55,013 nt of DNA from Bradyrhizobium sp. (GTDB lineage: Bacteria > Pseudomonadota > Alphaproteobacteria > Rhizobiales > Xanthobacteraceae): positions 1 through 55,013 of the forward strand of contig JAQGKC010000092.1 in assembly GCA_028290305.1 (NCBI GenBank), given 5' to 3'. The notes beneath the pieces are model-generated. The model searched no databases. It saw nothing but the letters and a program-made list of their open reading frames with translations, and was not told where the DNA came from. The position numbers were made by a program, and so were the translations under genes. This document shows, piece after piece, positions 9,560-17,793 of this stretch. Every line of letters begins with the position of its first letter. The first letter of the stretch is position 1.

Positions 9560-10191
9560 ACCGTGCCAGACTCTGGGCATCGGCGCATTCTCAAACCAAC
9601 TGGCTCGATGCGGCACGACTGGCGCGCGCGCTCCGGTCCACGGCTCCTGCGCTGCTCTTCGGCTTGCGCCTTTGGGCCGCAGTCTGCCTCGCGCTCTACG
9701 TCGCGTTCTGGCTTCAACTTGACAACGCTTACTGGGCCGGCACGTCCGCAGCCGTCGTCTGTCAGCCAAGCCTCGGCGCCTCACTGCGCAAGGCCTGGTT
9801 CCGCATGATCGGCACGGTGGTCGGCGCGGTGGTGATCGTGGTGCTGACGGCGCGCTTTCCCCAAAACCGGACCGGTTTTCTGCTCGGCTTGGCACTCTGG
9901 GGCGCTGCATGCGGTTTCGTGGCCACGCTGCTGCGCAACTTTGCGGGCTATGGCGCGGCGCTGGCCGGTCTCACGGTCGCGGTCATCGCCAGCGACGAAC
10001 TCGGCGCGGTCGGAGGCGCAAATAACGACGTCTTCATGTTTGCCGTCGCCCGAGGGAGCGAAATCTGCATCGGTATCATCTGCGCGGGCGTGGTACTCGC
10101 AAGCACGCCCCCCACCTCTTCGGAAGCGGGGTTAACGGGCGCTGACCACAACACGCCCTTCCCCACTGGCTTCAAGCCAAAAAGCGTCTAG
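9556..10191 (+). pseudogene. FUSC-family aromatic-acid efflux protein, N-terminal quarter
   Basis: The ATG at 9556 overlaps the previous stop. Residues 1-180 match the first membrane half of FusC/AaeB-type proteins: LRLWAAVCLALYVAFWLQLDN, YWAGTSAAVVCQPSLGASLRKAWFR, GTVVGAVVIVVLTA, then NDVFMFAVARGSEICIGIICAGVVLAS. After about 10110 the sequence (TPPTSSEAGLTGAD) no longer fits and soon stops. Normal members have 600-700 residues, so the gene has lost about three quarters. In the family these proteins export aromatic carboxylates. Confidence 0.8.
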
Positions 10192-10327
10192 CTTTCCTTG
10201 AAGAACGCACCCGGTCGACGGCTTGAGTATCATGAGGTTGGCCGCGCGCCGGATGGCGCGCGGCCAGATATTTCGACAGTCGCACGATGACAAGCCGGGA
10301 CCGCTCACGCGGCCCCGGCGATACCGC

Positions 10328-11530
10328 TTACTCGGCGGCGACAGAGTACGCGTCAGGGTTAGCTTCCGTGACGGCATCCGCCTGAAGGTGTTCGGCAGGC
10401 TCTTGGGCGGCTCGCGGCGTCCGCATAAGCGTGGGCAGCCAGCCAGTTCCGACAAGCGCCTGCTCGGCGGCTTCCGCCATGTCCTGCTTCTTCATGTCCG
10501 CCATCCGGTCAGCGGCCTCATCGCTGACCGCTTCCCGCACGGCGGCAAGAATGTGCGGCTTGGTGACACGACCGAGATAGGTCTGCACGGTCGGCGTCCA
10601 ATGCGCGGTCATGTCGAGCGACACGGCCTCCGCCAACCTGTCCGCCGTTGCCACCGCACGGGGCCTACGCTCCGACGGCAGTCTCACGGCGTTGATCGTG
10701 AGCGCAACGCAATGCGCAAACAGGGCCATGCGGCTGTCATGGTCAAGCTCCACGACAAAAGCCCACAGGTCGGCCACGTCGCGCGGCATCTGCGCCGCCC
10801 AACGAGCGTGGTGATCCGCCCACGCCTTCCCCGCCTTCGTGTCCTCGATACCGTCCGCATGCGAGGCCAGCACCATACTGACCGGGCGGATATCGAGGAC
10901 GTGGGCGTCCGCGCCGCGATAGAAGATTTGCGCAGCGAGCGCATGGGTCACCGCAACGACGGCGACTTCCGGGTGCTCACCCAAGGCGAGGCGAAGCCCA
11001 AGGGTACGATGCGCCGTGAGATCGCGGATCAGGATATCCGATAGCGGCTTGTGGTCGTCGTTCTCATCCTCCGCATCCAAGGTCTCACGACCCGGCTCGT
11101 GGTTCGGGCCGGTTCCTCCGTCGTCACTGGCAGTGTCACCGACCTCCCCTTCGTCGCTCCCGTTCTGCGTTTCCGGCTCCGGTTTCTCGTCCTCGGCCAG
11201 TATAAAACCGCGTTCAACCCGCAACGCCCCATCATGGCCGAGGATGACGAAGGCCCCGCATCGGGCGATGTCGGCGGGGTCGTAGGCCACGCGCTTCGCC
11301 TCAAGCCGCTCGATCTCGGTCTCAAGCTCGCCTAACGCGCATCGACTTCATCAGGCAGTTCTTCGGCGCTCTCGTATTGCGCCGTCAGCCCGTTGAATTC
11401 GGACTGTGCGGCATCCAAGGCAGCTTGATCTTCCGCCGACAGGTCAACCGGCTGCGGATAGGTCCGACGCAGCCCATGGCTGTGGGGGTAACCCTTTTTG
11501 CTCGACGCGGCAGTCGGGCCCGATCAAAAG
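10328..11530 (-). pseudogene. Mobile-element ParB-like protein, C-terminal half with frameshift
   Basis: From about 11520 down the minus strand reads GYPHSHGLRRTY, PVDLSAEDQAALDAAQSEF and ESAEELPDEVDAR, then one base is missing near 11330-11335, turning Arg-Leu-Gly into Arg-stop. Coding resumes as LGELETEIERLEAKRVAYDPADIARCGAFV and runs 320 codons to SVAAE. This is the C-terminal half of the roughly 700-residue ParB/RepB-like proteins of rhizobial ICEs. The N-terminal ParB nuclease and HTH domains are absent; unrelated sequence starts upstream of about 11530. Partition-type proteins of this kind normally accompany relaxases like the one at 1592-3712. Confidence 0.8.
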
Positions 11531-11782
11531 GGCGCGGGCGAGCGCATTGGACGCAAAGCAAGCGAGGAGAGGCGCCCTGTGTCACGTTCGTAGCTTAAGT
11601 TTCCGCTCGTTGTTATGATTCGGAATAATTACCGGCAGTGCGAAAATTTGGTGTTTCTACCTCGCTGATACTTCACGCACTTAGCCAAACGGCTGCCTCT
11701 AAATCCGGCCGCGCCGCGCGGCTTGAAGTTTGCACTTTAGACAGTCCCTCGCGTTGTTCGCATCAAAATGGGACTGGGTCAG

Positions 11783-12650
11783 ATGAGCAAGCTTGAGATC
11801 AAGTATGTTTCGCTCGACGAGGTGCGCCCCTACGCCGGCAATGCCCGCACGCATTCAAAAAAGCAGTCCGGCAAATTGCGGATTCGATTGAGCGCTTTGG
11901 CTTCGCAAATCCGATCATTGTGTCGGGCGAGCACGAAGTCATTGCCGGCCATGGCCGGTTGGCCGCCGCCAAACTGCTGGGCCTCACCTCGATTCCGATC
12001 GTTGTCCTGGCCAACATGACAGATGCAGATCGGCGGGCATACGTTATTGCCGATAACAAGCTGGCCGAGCTTGCCGGCTGGGACCGTGACACTCTGGCAA
12101 TTGAGCTACAATTTCTCCAGGACGTGCAGTTCGAGGACATTGAAGTCACCGGCTTCTCACTTGGCGAGATCGATCTGATTCTCGATGAGGCCACCGAAAA
12201 GGAGCCTCAAGAGCCCGGGCCCGAAGATGAATTCCCTCCAATTCTGCAACAAACATCGTTACCCGGCGAGGTGACCTTTGGGTGCTCGGCACCCATCGTC
12301 TGCTCTGTGGCGATGCTCGAGCACCCTCTGACTATCAGCGCTTGCTCGAAGGCAAACCGGCCGACGTGATCCTGACGGATCCCCCCGTTCAACGTGCCCA
12401 TTGATGGTCATGTTTCTGGACTTGGAAAGATTAAACATAAGGAATTCGCGATGGCATCGGGCGAGACGTCGAGCGGGAATTCACCGGCTTTCTGTCTTCA
12501 TTCCTTGGCTGCGCCAAGGCTTGCTCCAAGGACGGCGCCATCCTGTTTGTCTTCATGGACTGGCGGGCCTCAAACCGGAACTTCGACTTGAATGGCGAGG
12601 CCAGGACGGCCAGCGCGAAACAGAGCAGCCCGATCATTCCGCCAGCTTAG
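11783..12650 (+). pseudogene. ParB-domain DNA methylase, multiply frameshifted and truncated
   Basis: Starts MSKLEIKYVSLDEVRPYAGNARTH (ParB N-terminal domain). Breaks in frame: one base lost near 11865, after which QIADSIERFGFANPIIVSGEHEV continues; one base lost near 12244, followed by DLWVLGTHRLLCGDA; one C gained in the C-run near 12386, inside the catalytic TDPPFNVPI; one base lost near 12470, followed by FTGFLSSFLGCAKACSKDG. The frame ends at a TAG about 12650 and the SAM-binding C-terminus (FxGxG) is missing. Relatives are prophage-type N4/N6 adenine methylases. A different, less damaged gene of this type lies at 51759-52736. Confidence 0.8.
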
Positions 12651-13144
12651 GCGATTCCATCACGCCATCAACTCGGATAAGGTTTTCGGTACACACCACG
12701 GTCGGGATGCGGAGCAATTGGGACAGGGGGCGCTATGCCATCGGCACCGCTCCTTAATTCCGTTTCGCATATTCCCGCAGCGCTGCTGCTCGTGTCGTCG
12801 CTCGCGATGTCAGGCTCGGGCGCGAACGAACGACGGTCGGCCCGCTGTACGAGCGTGCCAATGGTGGTAATTGGAATCGCCATCATCGCACGAAAGCAGC
12901 GTCGGCTTTGACCGCACCCGCGATCAATCGCGATCAGCTATTCAGATCCCCACCCGTACGTAGTCGCTACTTTCGGCGCACTCGCGATCGTCGTGATTGG
13001 CCGGCTGTTTGCGTGCACCCTCAGCATGTATCTTCCCGCCGATGATCTGCCCGCCGCAAATTACCTGACGGAAATTGGTGCTCGTTGCGGACGTTACCGG
13101 CGCTACTCGCTGGCCTCCGCAATGCCACGCGCCGATCCAGCCAT
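12651..13144. other. No clear gene; one possible short secreted peptide
   Basis: A 58-codon plus ORF at 12735-12911 starts with ATG 4 nt after GGGACAGGGGG and has a hydrophobic stretch (IPAALLLVSSLAMSGSGA) like a signal peptide. I recognise no family. The rest shows nothing I can support. Confidence 0.25.
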
Positions 13145-13405
13145 TCAGCCTCTTCGATAAAGTGCGGACAAACCGCAGACCTGGACCGGCCGTGACCAGT
13201 CGTATCCCGTGCGCACGCGCCGCGGCACGAAGTGGCAGCCGCCATCGTCGTAGCCGTACAAGAAGGGATCGTTATAGGCATCGTAGATGTAGTCTGAATA
13301 GAGGTGACCGTAATAGGTATACGATCCATGGGCCGAGGCCACCGCCGGCGTCAGCATGCCACCCGAGGCAGCTGCGAGTAAAGCTATCACCGTCTTGCGA
13401 AACAT
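13145..13405 (-). CDS. Small secreted hypothetical protein
   Basis: 86 residues from ATG 13405, chosen because GGAG lies 8 nt upstream. Residues 1-25 (MFRKTVIALLAAASGGMLTP AVASA) are a classical Sec signal peptide with AxA cleavage. The mature part is Tyr/Asp/Gly-rich (YTYYGHLYSDYIYDAYNDPFL) and ends VPRRVRTGYDWSRPVQVCG plus a tail that may be extended by a 3' change. Similar small periplasmic proteins are common in Bradyrhizobium, from memory. Function unknown. Confidence 0.65.
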   Translation of the reverse strand: MFRKTVIALLAAASGGMLTPAVASAHGSYTYYGHLYSDYIYDAYNDPFLYGYDDGGCHFVPRRVRTGYDWSRPVQVCGLSALYRRG

Positions 13406-14010
13406 GGTTTCTACTCCGTAGATAATTCCCTCCCCGTAATTAAAAGCGTCCCACAACATATAGTTTCAGCTGGAGAGAAATTAATAGGCCAGCACCAGGA
13501 GCAACTTTAAATTCGAGTTTATACTGATCGCGCTTGAATGCGCTGTAACGAAGTCGTGTGAAGCGAAGCCCCAGATCCTGTCCTTCAGCAGCCTTTGCAA
13601 ATGCTTTTGATCTCGCGATTGGCCTTGTCTTCGACGCCCCGGTCGTGGCCATCGTTACCAGCGGTCCGATGGCTTAAAGTCGCACCAGAACAAGCGCAGT
13701 CATTCAATACCCGGTCAGACGCCGAGGTCGCAGCCACGCTCGTGCTCCCAAACTTTTTACGCAATTCCCGAACTGCGTAATTGCACAAATAATATTTTTA
13801 TGCATAATTTTTACAATGACCAGCGCGGTCAGAATCAAGACGAGCGGCGCCAACCGAGCGGCACGGAGAGGAAGCCGAGATGACCCCAGGTAATGAAGCT
13901 TTGCTGCGCCAGGGCACTCTTAGCTTGGACGTTCCAACCAATTTCAATCGACCAGCCTCAACGGCCATCGTTGTGCGCCGCTGCAATGATCGATCTTGGA
14001 GGGAAAGAAA
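13406..14010. other. Intergenic region carrying the leftmost regulon box
   Basis: About 600 bp without a gene I can support. It turns AT-rich near 13780-13815, where the box pair described separately lies. The region then leads into the TPP-enzyme remnant. Confidence 0.5.
13781..13808. promoter_or_regulatory. Regulon box pair (TTGCACAA / TATGCATA, 19 bp apart)
   Basis: A strong TATGCATA at 13799-13806 in a T/A-rich setting, with TTGCACAA at 13781-13788. The G|C centres (13783|84 and 13802|03) are exactly 19 bp apart, as at other sites in the island. It lies about 205 bp before the TTG start of the truncated TPP enzyme. Confidence 0.6.
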
Positions 14011-14565
14011 TTGGTCAAGCAGTACCTCGACCAGGGAATTTCCCGGCGCGCATTCACCGCCGGTCTAACGGCAGTGGGCTTCTCTGTTGCCGCGGCGAAA
14101 TCCATGGCCCAATCACGCTCCACTCCGCTTGCTGCCACAGCATCTCCAGGCATCCGCGAAATGCGCGGAACCGGCGGCGCAATGTTCACCCAGCAGCTTA
14201 AAGCGGCGGGCGTCGAATATATTTTTTTCAACCCTTCGACAGGCGATTGTCCGATCTTCGATTCACTCGTCGATGAGCCAGGCATCCAGCTTATTCAAGG
14301 CGTCCAGGAAGGCGCGTGCGTCGCCATGGCAGACGGCTATGCACGGGTCTCGGGTAAACCTGGCATCGTGGTCGTTGCCAATATCGGATTACCCAATGCA
14401 GTCACGCAGCTCGTCAACAGCTGGAAGGATCCGATTCCGGTCGTCGTCGCGGCCGCATCCGGCGGACAGGACACGCTCGGCGACGATGCATTCCAGGAAT
14501 ACGACCATATCGAATCGATGACCCAGCCGATTACAAAATGGCATTGGGTGGCACAGACACAGCAG
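14011..14565 (+). pseudogene. TPP-dependent enzyme with Tat-like leader, N-terminal third
   Basis: TTG at 14011 follows GGAGGG by 7 nt. The protein begins VKQYLDQGISRRAFTAGLTAVGFSVAAAKSMA, a twin-arginine-like leader, then the N-terminal TPP-binding (PYR) domain: FFNPSTGDCPIFDSLVDEPG, the catalytic-Glu loop GVQEGACVAMADGYAR and IGLPNAVTQLVNS. After ITKWHWVAQT (about 14560) the family match ends and the frame continues as nonsense to 14769. Full-length relatives have about 570-600 residues. A deletion has joined this gene to the cytochrome c gene that follows. A complete, distinct TPP enzyme is at 40603-42321. Confidence 0.75.
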
Positions 14566-14846
14566 CCGAGACCGACATCGTCGTCGACTATCTGTCGACA
14601 GTGTTCGGACCGGGCATCTCGCTTCCAGAGGCTACCAAGGTCGACTTGCGAGCTGGCGGCCCGGGCAAGGAACTCGTGGAGACTCGTTGCTCCGTCTGCC
14701 ACGATCTCACCCGCCTCAGCGCCTCCAAAAGATCGCGTGACGAATGGAGTGGTACGGTTGCGAAGATGATCTTCTACGGTGCACCCATCACGCCCGACGA
14801 GCAAAAGACCATCACAAGCTATCTGCAGAGCAACTTCGGCAACTGA
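14566..14846 (+). pseudogene. Cytochrome c, C-terminal domain fused behind the deletion
   Basis: In the +1 frame relative to the TPP gene: TDIVVDYLSTVFGPG, PGKELVETRCSVCHDLTRLS (CxxCH haem site), SRDEWSGTVAKMI, FYGAPITPDEQKTITSYLQ. This is the last haem domain of a small c-type cytochrome of the kind that serves PQQ or other periplasmic dehydrogenases. Signal peptide and N-terminal part are missing. An ATG at 14538 lies inside the TPP gene and would make a cytosolic apoprotein, so I regard it as non-functional. Confidence 0.75.
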
Positions 14847-14898
14847 ATCCCATCACTAAGGGACGCCATCACATCTGATATTTCCAGCCGCTCTCGCG

Positions 14899-15774
14899 GT
14901 GACCCACGAAGGAATTTACATAGAAATCGACCGGAATAAGGTGATTGCGAGCCTCGGCGGCGAGGCGGCGGTCAAGAGCATGGATCACGAGGCGCGCGCC
15001 GACGCGCTCGAGGAATTCCTCTCGACGCGGCTGGAGACCGTGATCGCCGAGCGCAAAAAACACGGCGACAAGCCCTATCCTACGGTTGCCGAGTACGAAG
15101 GCCTGGTCGACACGCGCGGCTTTCGCCGCGGGGTCGGCCGGCTATTCGTCCCACAGCACAGCTACAAGGAACCCGAGGCGGACTGGAGCAATCGGCGCGT
15201 GGCGCGGCTGCCGAAGATGCCGGAGAAGCCAACCTTGATCGACTTCTTCAACGATCGCTTTAACTCGACAGCCCATCTGCTGCAGAGCGCTAATCTCGCG
15301 CTTAAACGCGGCGCGTCGGAGGAGGTCGTGCTCGCCTGCCTGCTCCACGATGCGGCGCAGGTGTTGATGAAGGCCGACCACGGCTGGTGGGGTGCGCAGC
15401 TGTTCGAGCCCTATGTATCCGAGCGAGTCGCCTTCGCGATCAAATATCATCAAGCATTGCGCTTCTATCCTGATCTCGACGCTGGCTACGAATATCCCGA
15501 TAGCTATTATCAGACGTTTGGGATCGACTACGTGCCACCGCCGCACGTTCAGAACGCGTACGAATATGCACGAAACCACAAATGGTACATGGATGCGCGG
15601 CTGGTAACGACCAACGATCTTTATTCGTTCGATCCGAACGTGCGTGTCTCCGTCGACGCGTTCACCGAGATCATCGGTCGGCATTTCAAGCAACCGGAGG
15701 AAGGCCTCGGCTACGACAACACGCCGGTCAGCCATATGTGGCGCACCATGATCAATCCCGACGTACCGCTCTAA
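14899..15774 (+). CDS. HD-domain protein, MIOX/PhnZ-like metal site
   Basis: 291 residues from a GTG (MTHEGIYIEIDRNKVIASLG). The order of metal-ligand candidates is: His in TAHLLQSANLAL (about 116), His-Asp in CLLHDAAQVLM, His in KADHGWWGAQ, His in IKYHQALRF and a late Asp in LVTTNDLYSFD. That H...HD...H...H...D order is the one used by HD phosphohydrolases and the mixed-valent di-iron oxygenases MIOX and PhnZ. Which chemistry applies cannot be told from this. The gene is complete and lies between the cytochrome remnant and an FAD-oxidoreductase remnant, so it may be a survivor of an older catabolic cluster. The ribosome site before the GTG is weak. Confidence 0.7.
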   Translation: MTHEGIYIEIDRNKVIASLGGEAAVKSMDHEARADALEEFLSTRLETVIAERKKHGDKPYPTVAEYEGLVDTRGFRRGVGRLFVPQHSYKEPEADWSNRRVARLPKMPEKPTLIDFFNDRFNSTAHLLQSANLALKRGASEEVVLACLLHDAAQVLMKADHGWWGAQLFEPYVSERVAFAIKYHQALRFYPDLDAGYEYPDSYYQTFGIDYVPPPHVQNAYEYARNHKWYMDARLVTTNDLYSFDPNVRVSVDAFTEIIGRHFKQPEEGLGYDNTPVSHMWRTMINPDVPL

Positions 15775-15788
15775 GCTTGGGGGCGGCG

Positions 15789-16145
15789 ATGGCAGAGCAG
15801 GTCTATAGCCTGGTAGTCGGCGCCGGTGTGGTTGGTTTAGCGGTCGCCCGCGCGCTGGCGCTCGCTAGGCGGGAGGTGGTGGTCGCCGAGGCCGAACGCG
15901 CCATCGGCCGCCATACCAGCTCCCGCAATACCGGTGTGATCCACGCTGGATTCCATCATCCGCTCGACAGCGTCAAGCGCCGCCTTTGCCGGCGCGCCGC
16001 GAGCTACTCTACCGCAATTGTGCCGAGCCGGGATCCGCCACAAGCCATAGGTAAGCTGGTCAGCGCTGCCATCGGGTCTAGCGCCGATGGAGTAGCGGCG
16101 CTCACGAGGGCAGCACGCCGAGGCCGAGCGCCTTGGCGGTCTTGA
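15789..16145 (+). pseudogene. FAD-dependent oxidoreductase (2-hydroxyglutarate-oxidase-like), N-terminal remnant
   Basis: ATG at 15789, 14 bp after the HD gene. The start YSLVVGAGVVGLAVARALALA is the GxGxxG dinucleotide fold, followed by VVVAEAERAIGRHTSSRNTGVIHAGFHHPLDS as in DAO-family L-2-hydroxyglutarate oxidases. From about residue 65 the frame slips repeatedly; fragments such as AIGKLVSAAIG are still visible. It ends near 16100-16145. Normal length is about 370-400 residues. Confidence 0.75.
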
Positions 16146-16240
16146 GATTATCGATCCCTATGAATTTCGTCACCCCGTCGACCGGAGGATTGGCAGGTTT
16201 TGTCAATGTCGCCGCGTAACGCCACATGTCGAGACAATCG
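16102..16240 (-). pseudogene. ABC transporter substrate-binding protein, last ~40 residues
   Basis: The minus strand reads YAATLTKPANPPVDGVTKF, then NLKTAKALGLGVLPS and a stop. The pattern KFxxxxNLKTAKALGL-x-PPS is the usual C-terminus of ABC-type substrate-binding proteins with the periplasmic-binding fold common in Bradyrhizobium. Everything upstream is lost. Confidence 0.5.
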
Positions 16241-16359
16241 AACCCGTACCCCACAAAACCTCCAGCGTGCGCGAATTCGATGAATCCGCACGAGGCGACC
16301 GGCAATTCAGAGCAAGCATGGCTTGGACGGGATACAATCTTAAAGCACCTTGTTCTAAC

Positions 16360-17415
16360 TTATAGCTGAGCCTTCGTGGTACGAAGTTGTCGGGTTGAAA
16401 GTAGTTCGACCAATCTGTGCTGACGAAAAAACTCGTGGATCGGGCGTGCCGGACAGCCACCCCATCGCTCGCCGGAAGGGACATCGCGCATAACACCGCT
16501 GCCGCCGGCGATCTGCGCACGATCTTCAATGGTCAGATGCGGCGCAATCGCACTTTGACCGCCGATCGCAACGAAATCGCCGATCATGGCCGAACCTGCG
16601 ATGCGGGCTTGCGCAGCAATCACACAGTGACGCCCCACGACGACGTTGTGTGCAATTTGAACGAGGTTATCGATTTTGGTTCCTTCACCAATAACGGTGC
16701 ACCTGGTCGATCCGCGGTCGACGGTACTGTTGGCTCCAATCTCGACGTCGTCGTAAATCACCACTGATCCGATCTGCGGTACTTTCAAATGTCCGTTTGT
16801 GCCCAATGCGAAACCGAAACCATCTTGTCCGACCTTGACGCCGGGATGAAGGATCACGCGATCTCCGATTGATGCGTGCGTCACGATGACTCCTGCGCCG
16901 ATAGAGCAATTGCGGCCGACAGATACACCAGGACCGATGACGGCATTGGCCCCAATCGTGCTGAACTCACCAATGCAACTGCCGGCTCCAACCACAGCGC
17001 CCGGGTCGATCGCAACGCTTCGATCAACATGTGCCGTTGCATGCACCGTCGCGCTCGGCGATACCCCGGCATGCTGATAGCAGTTTTGCGGCATGGCGGC
17101 GGTCGGATAGAGCTTCGCCAGTACTTTCGCATAAACACCGTACGGCCGGGGTGTCACGAGCGACAGAGTCGTGATGGGAACGTAGTCCCTGAATCGAGGA
17201 GAGACGAGGCACGCGCCGGCTTTCGTGGTCGTCAACGCGTTTATGTATTGGGGATTGTCCATATAGCTTAATTCATCGGCTTGAGCGGTCTCCAATGTTG
17301 CAACGGCTGAAAGCAGAAGGTCCGCTCCCGTAAAGATCAATCCTGCCATCTCCGCAACTTCACTGGCGGAGACGGCCTCTTTCAGGCAAAAAAATGGATT
17401 GATGATCGGGGCCAT
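16360..17415 (-). CDS. lpxD: UDP-3-O-acylglucosamine N-acyltransferase, LpxD
   Basis: 351 residues, full length for LpxD, which adds the second 3-hydroxyacyl chain to UDP-glucosamine in lipid A synthesis. An N-terminal uridine-binding domain (to about residue 100) is followed by left-handed beta-helix hexapeptide repeats ([29 protein letters not shown] onward) and the catalytic-His segment [16 protein letters not shown]. Then comes [14 protein letters not shown]. It stands alone, without fabZ, lpxA or bamA, so it is probably an extra copy. Tandem location next to a porin gene suggests outer-membrane adaptation linked to the island; this is inference. Confidence 0.93.
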   Translation of the reverse strand: MAPIINPFFCLKEAVSASEVAEMAGLIFTGADLLLSAVATLETAQADELSYMDNPQYINALTTTKAGACLVSPRFRDYVPITTLSLVTPRPYGVYAKVLAKLYPTAAMPQNCYQHAGVSPSATVHATAHVDRSVAIDPGAVVGAGSCIGEFSTIGANAVIGPGVSVGRNCSIGAGVIVTHASIGDRVILHPGVKVGQDGFGFALGTNGHLKVPQIGSVVIYDDVEIGANSTVDRGSTRCTVIGEGTKIDNLVQIAHNVVVGRHCVIAAQARIAGSAMIGDFVAIGGQSAIAPHLTIEDRAQIAGGSGVMRDVPSGERWGGCPARPIHEFFRQHRLVELLSTRQLRTTKAQL

Positions 17416-17793
17416 GAGATTCTTTCACTGTTCAAAACAGGTTAGTCGCAGGTATGGAGCGACCAATCAATCCTCGAACTCCTCGACCATACCGTTAGAG
17501 AAAAACGTACCTTAGCAATTTGGAGATACCCGGATCGGGCGCTTGGCAATGCGGGCTAACTTGCCAACACAAGCCGCCCCGACTTGCCGGATTTTCGCGC
17601 TCGACCGTTCAAGTCTGATAATTGACCATCAGAGAATTGAGAGCTCGACGTTGATGAAGCGCGGCAGGCGCTTTCCGGGCTGCAGGATCGATACACACAG
17701 CACATTCCGCCTTTGGTGCCGGATCACCCATCTTGGTTCAAAATCGACCCCGGTGCTCTCCCGCCGGGGTTCCCTGTTTGGCTAACCGACTGG
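17416..17793. other. Gap between LpxD and porin genes
   Basis: No gene recognised. It contains the likely porin terminator at its right end (listed separately); the LpxD promoter must lie in the left part but I see no clear -35/-10 pair. Confidence 0.4.
17740..17771 (-). terminator. Probable Rho-independent terminator of the porin gene
   Basis: On the minus strand ACCCCGG (17764-17770) pairs with CCGGGGT (17747-17753), a 7-bp GC stem with a 10-nt loop, followed by CGATTTTG. It starts about 24 nt after the porin stop. Confidence 0.6.

Noticed and set aside
10223..11044. 273-codon plus ORF opposite the ParB remnant
   Set aside because: Shadow; Arg/His-rich with no recognisable domain.
14538..14846. 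Cytochrome c ORF as a functional gene starting at ATG 14538
   Set aside because: The ATG is inside the TPP gene and there is no signal peptide, so haem attachment would fail.
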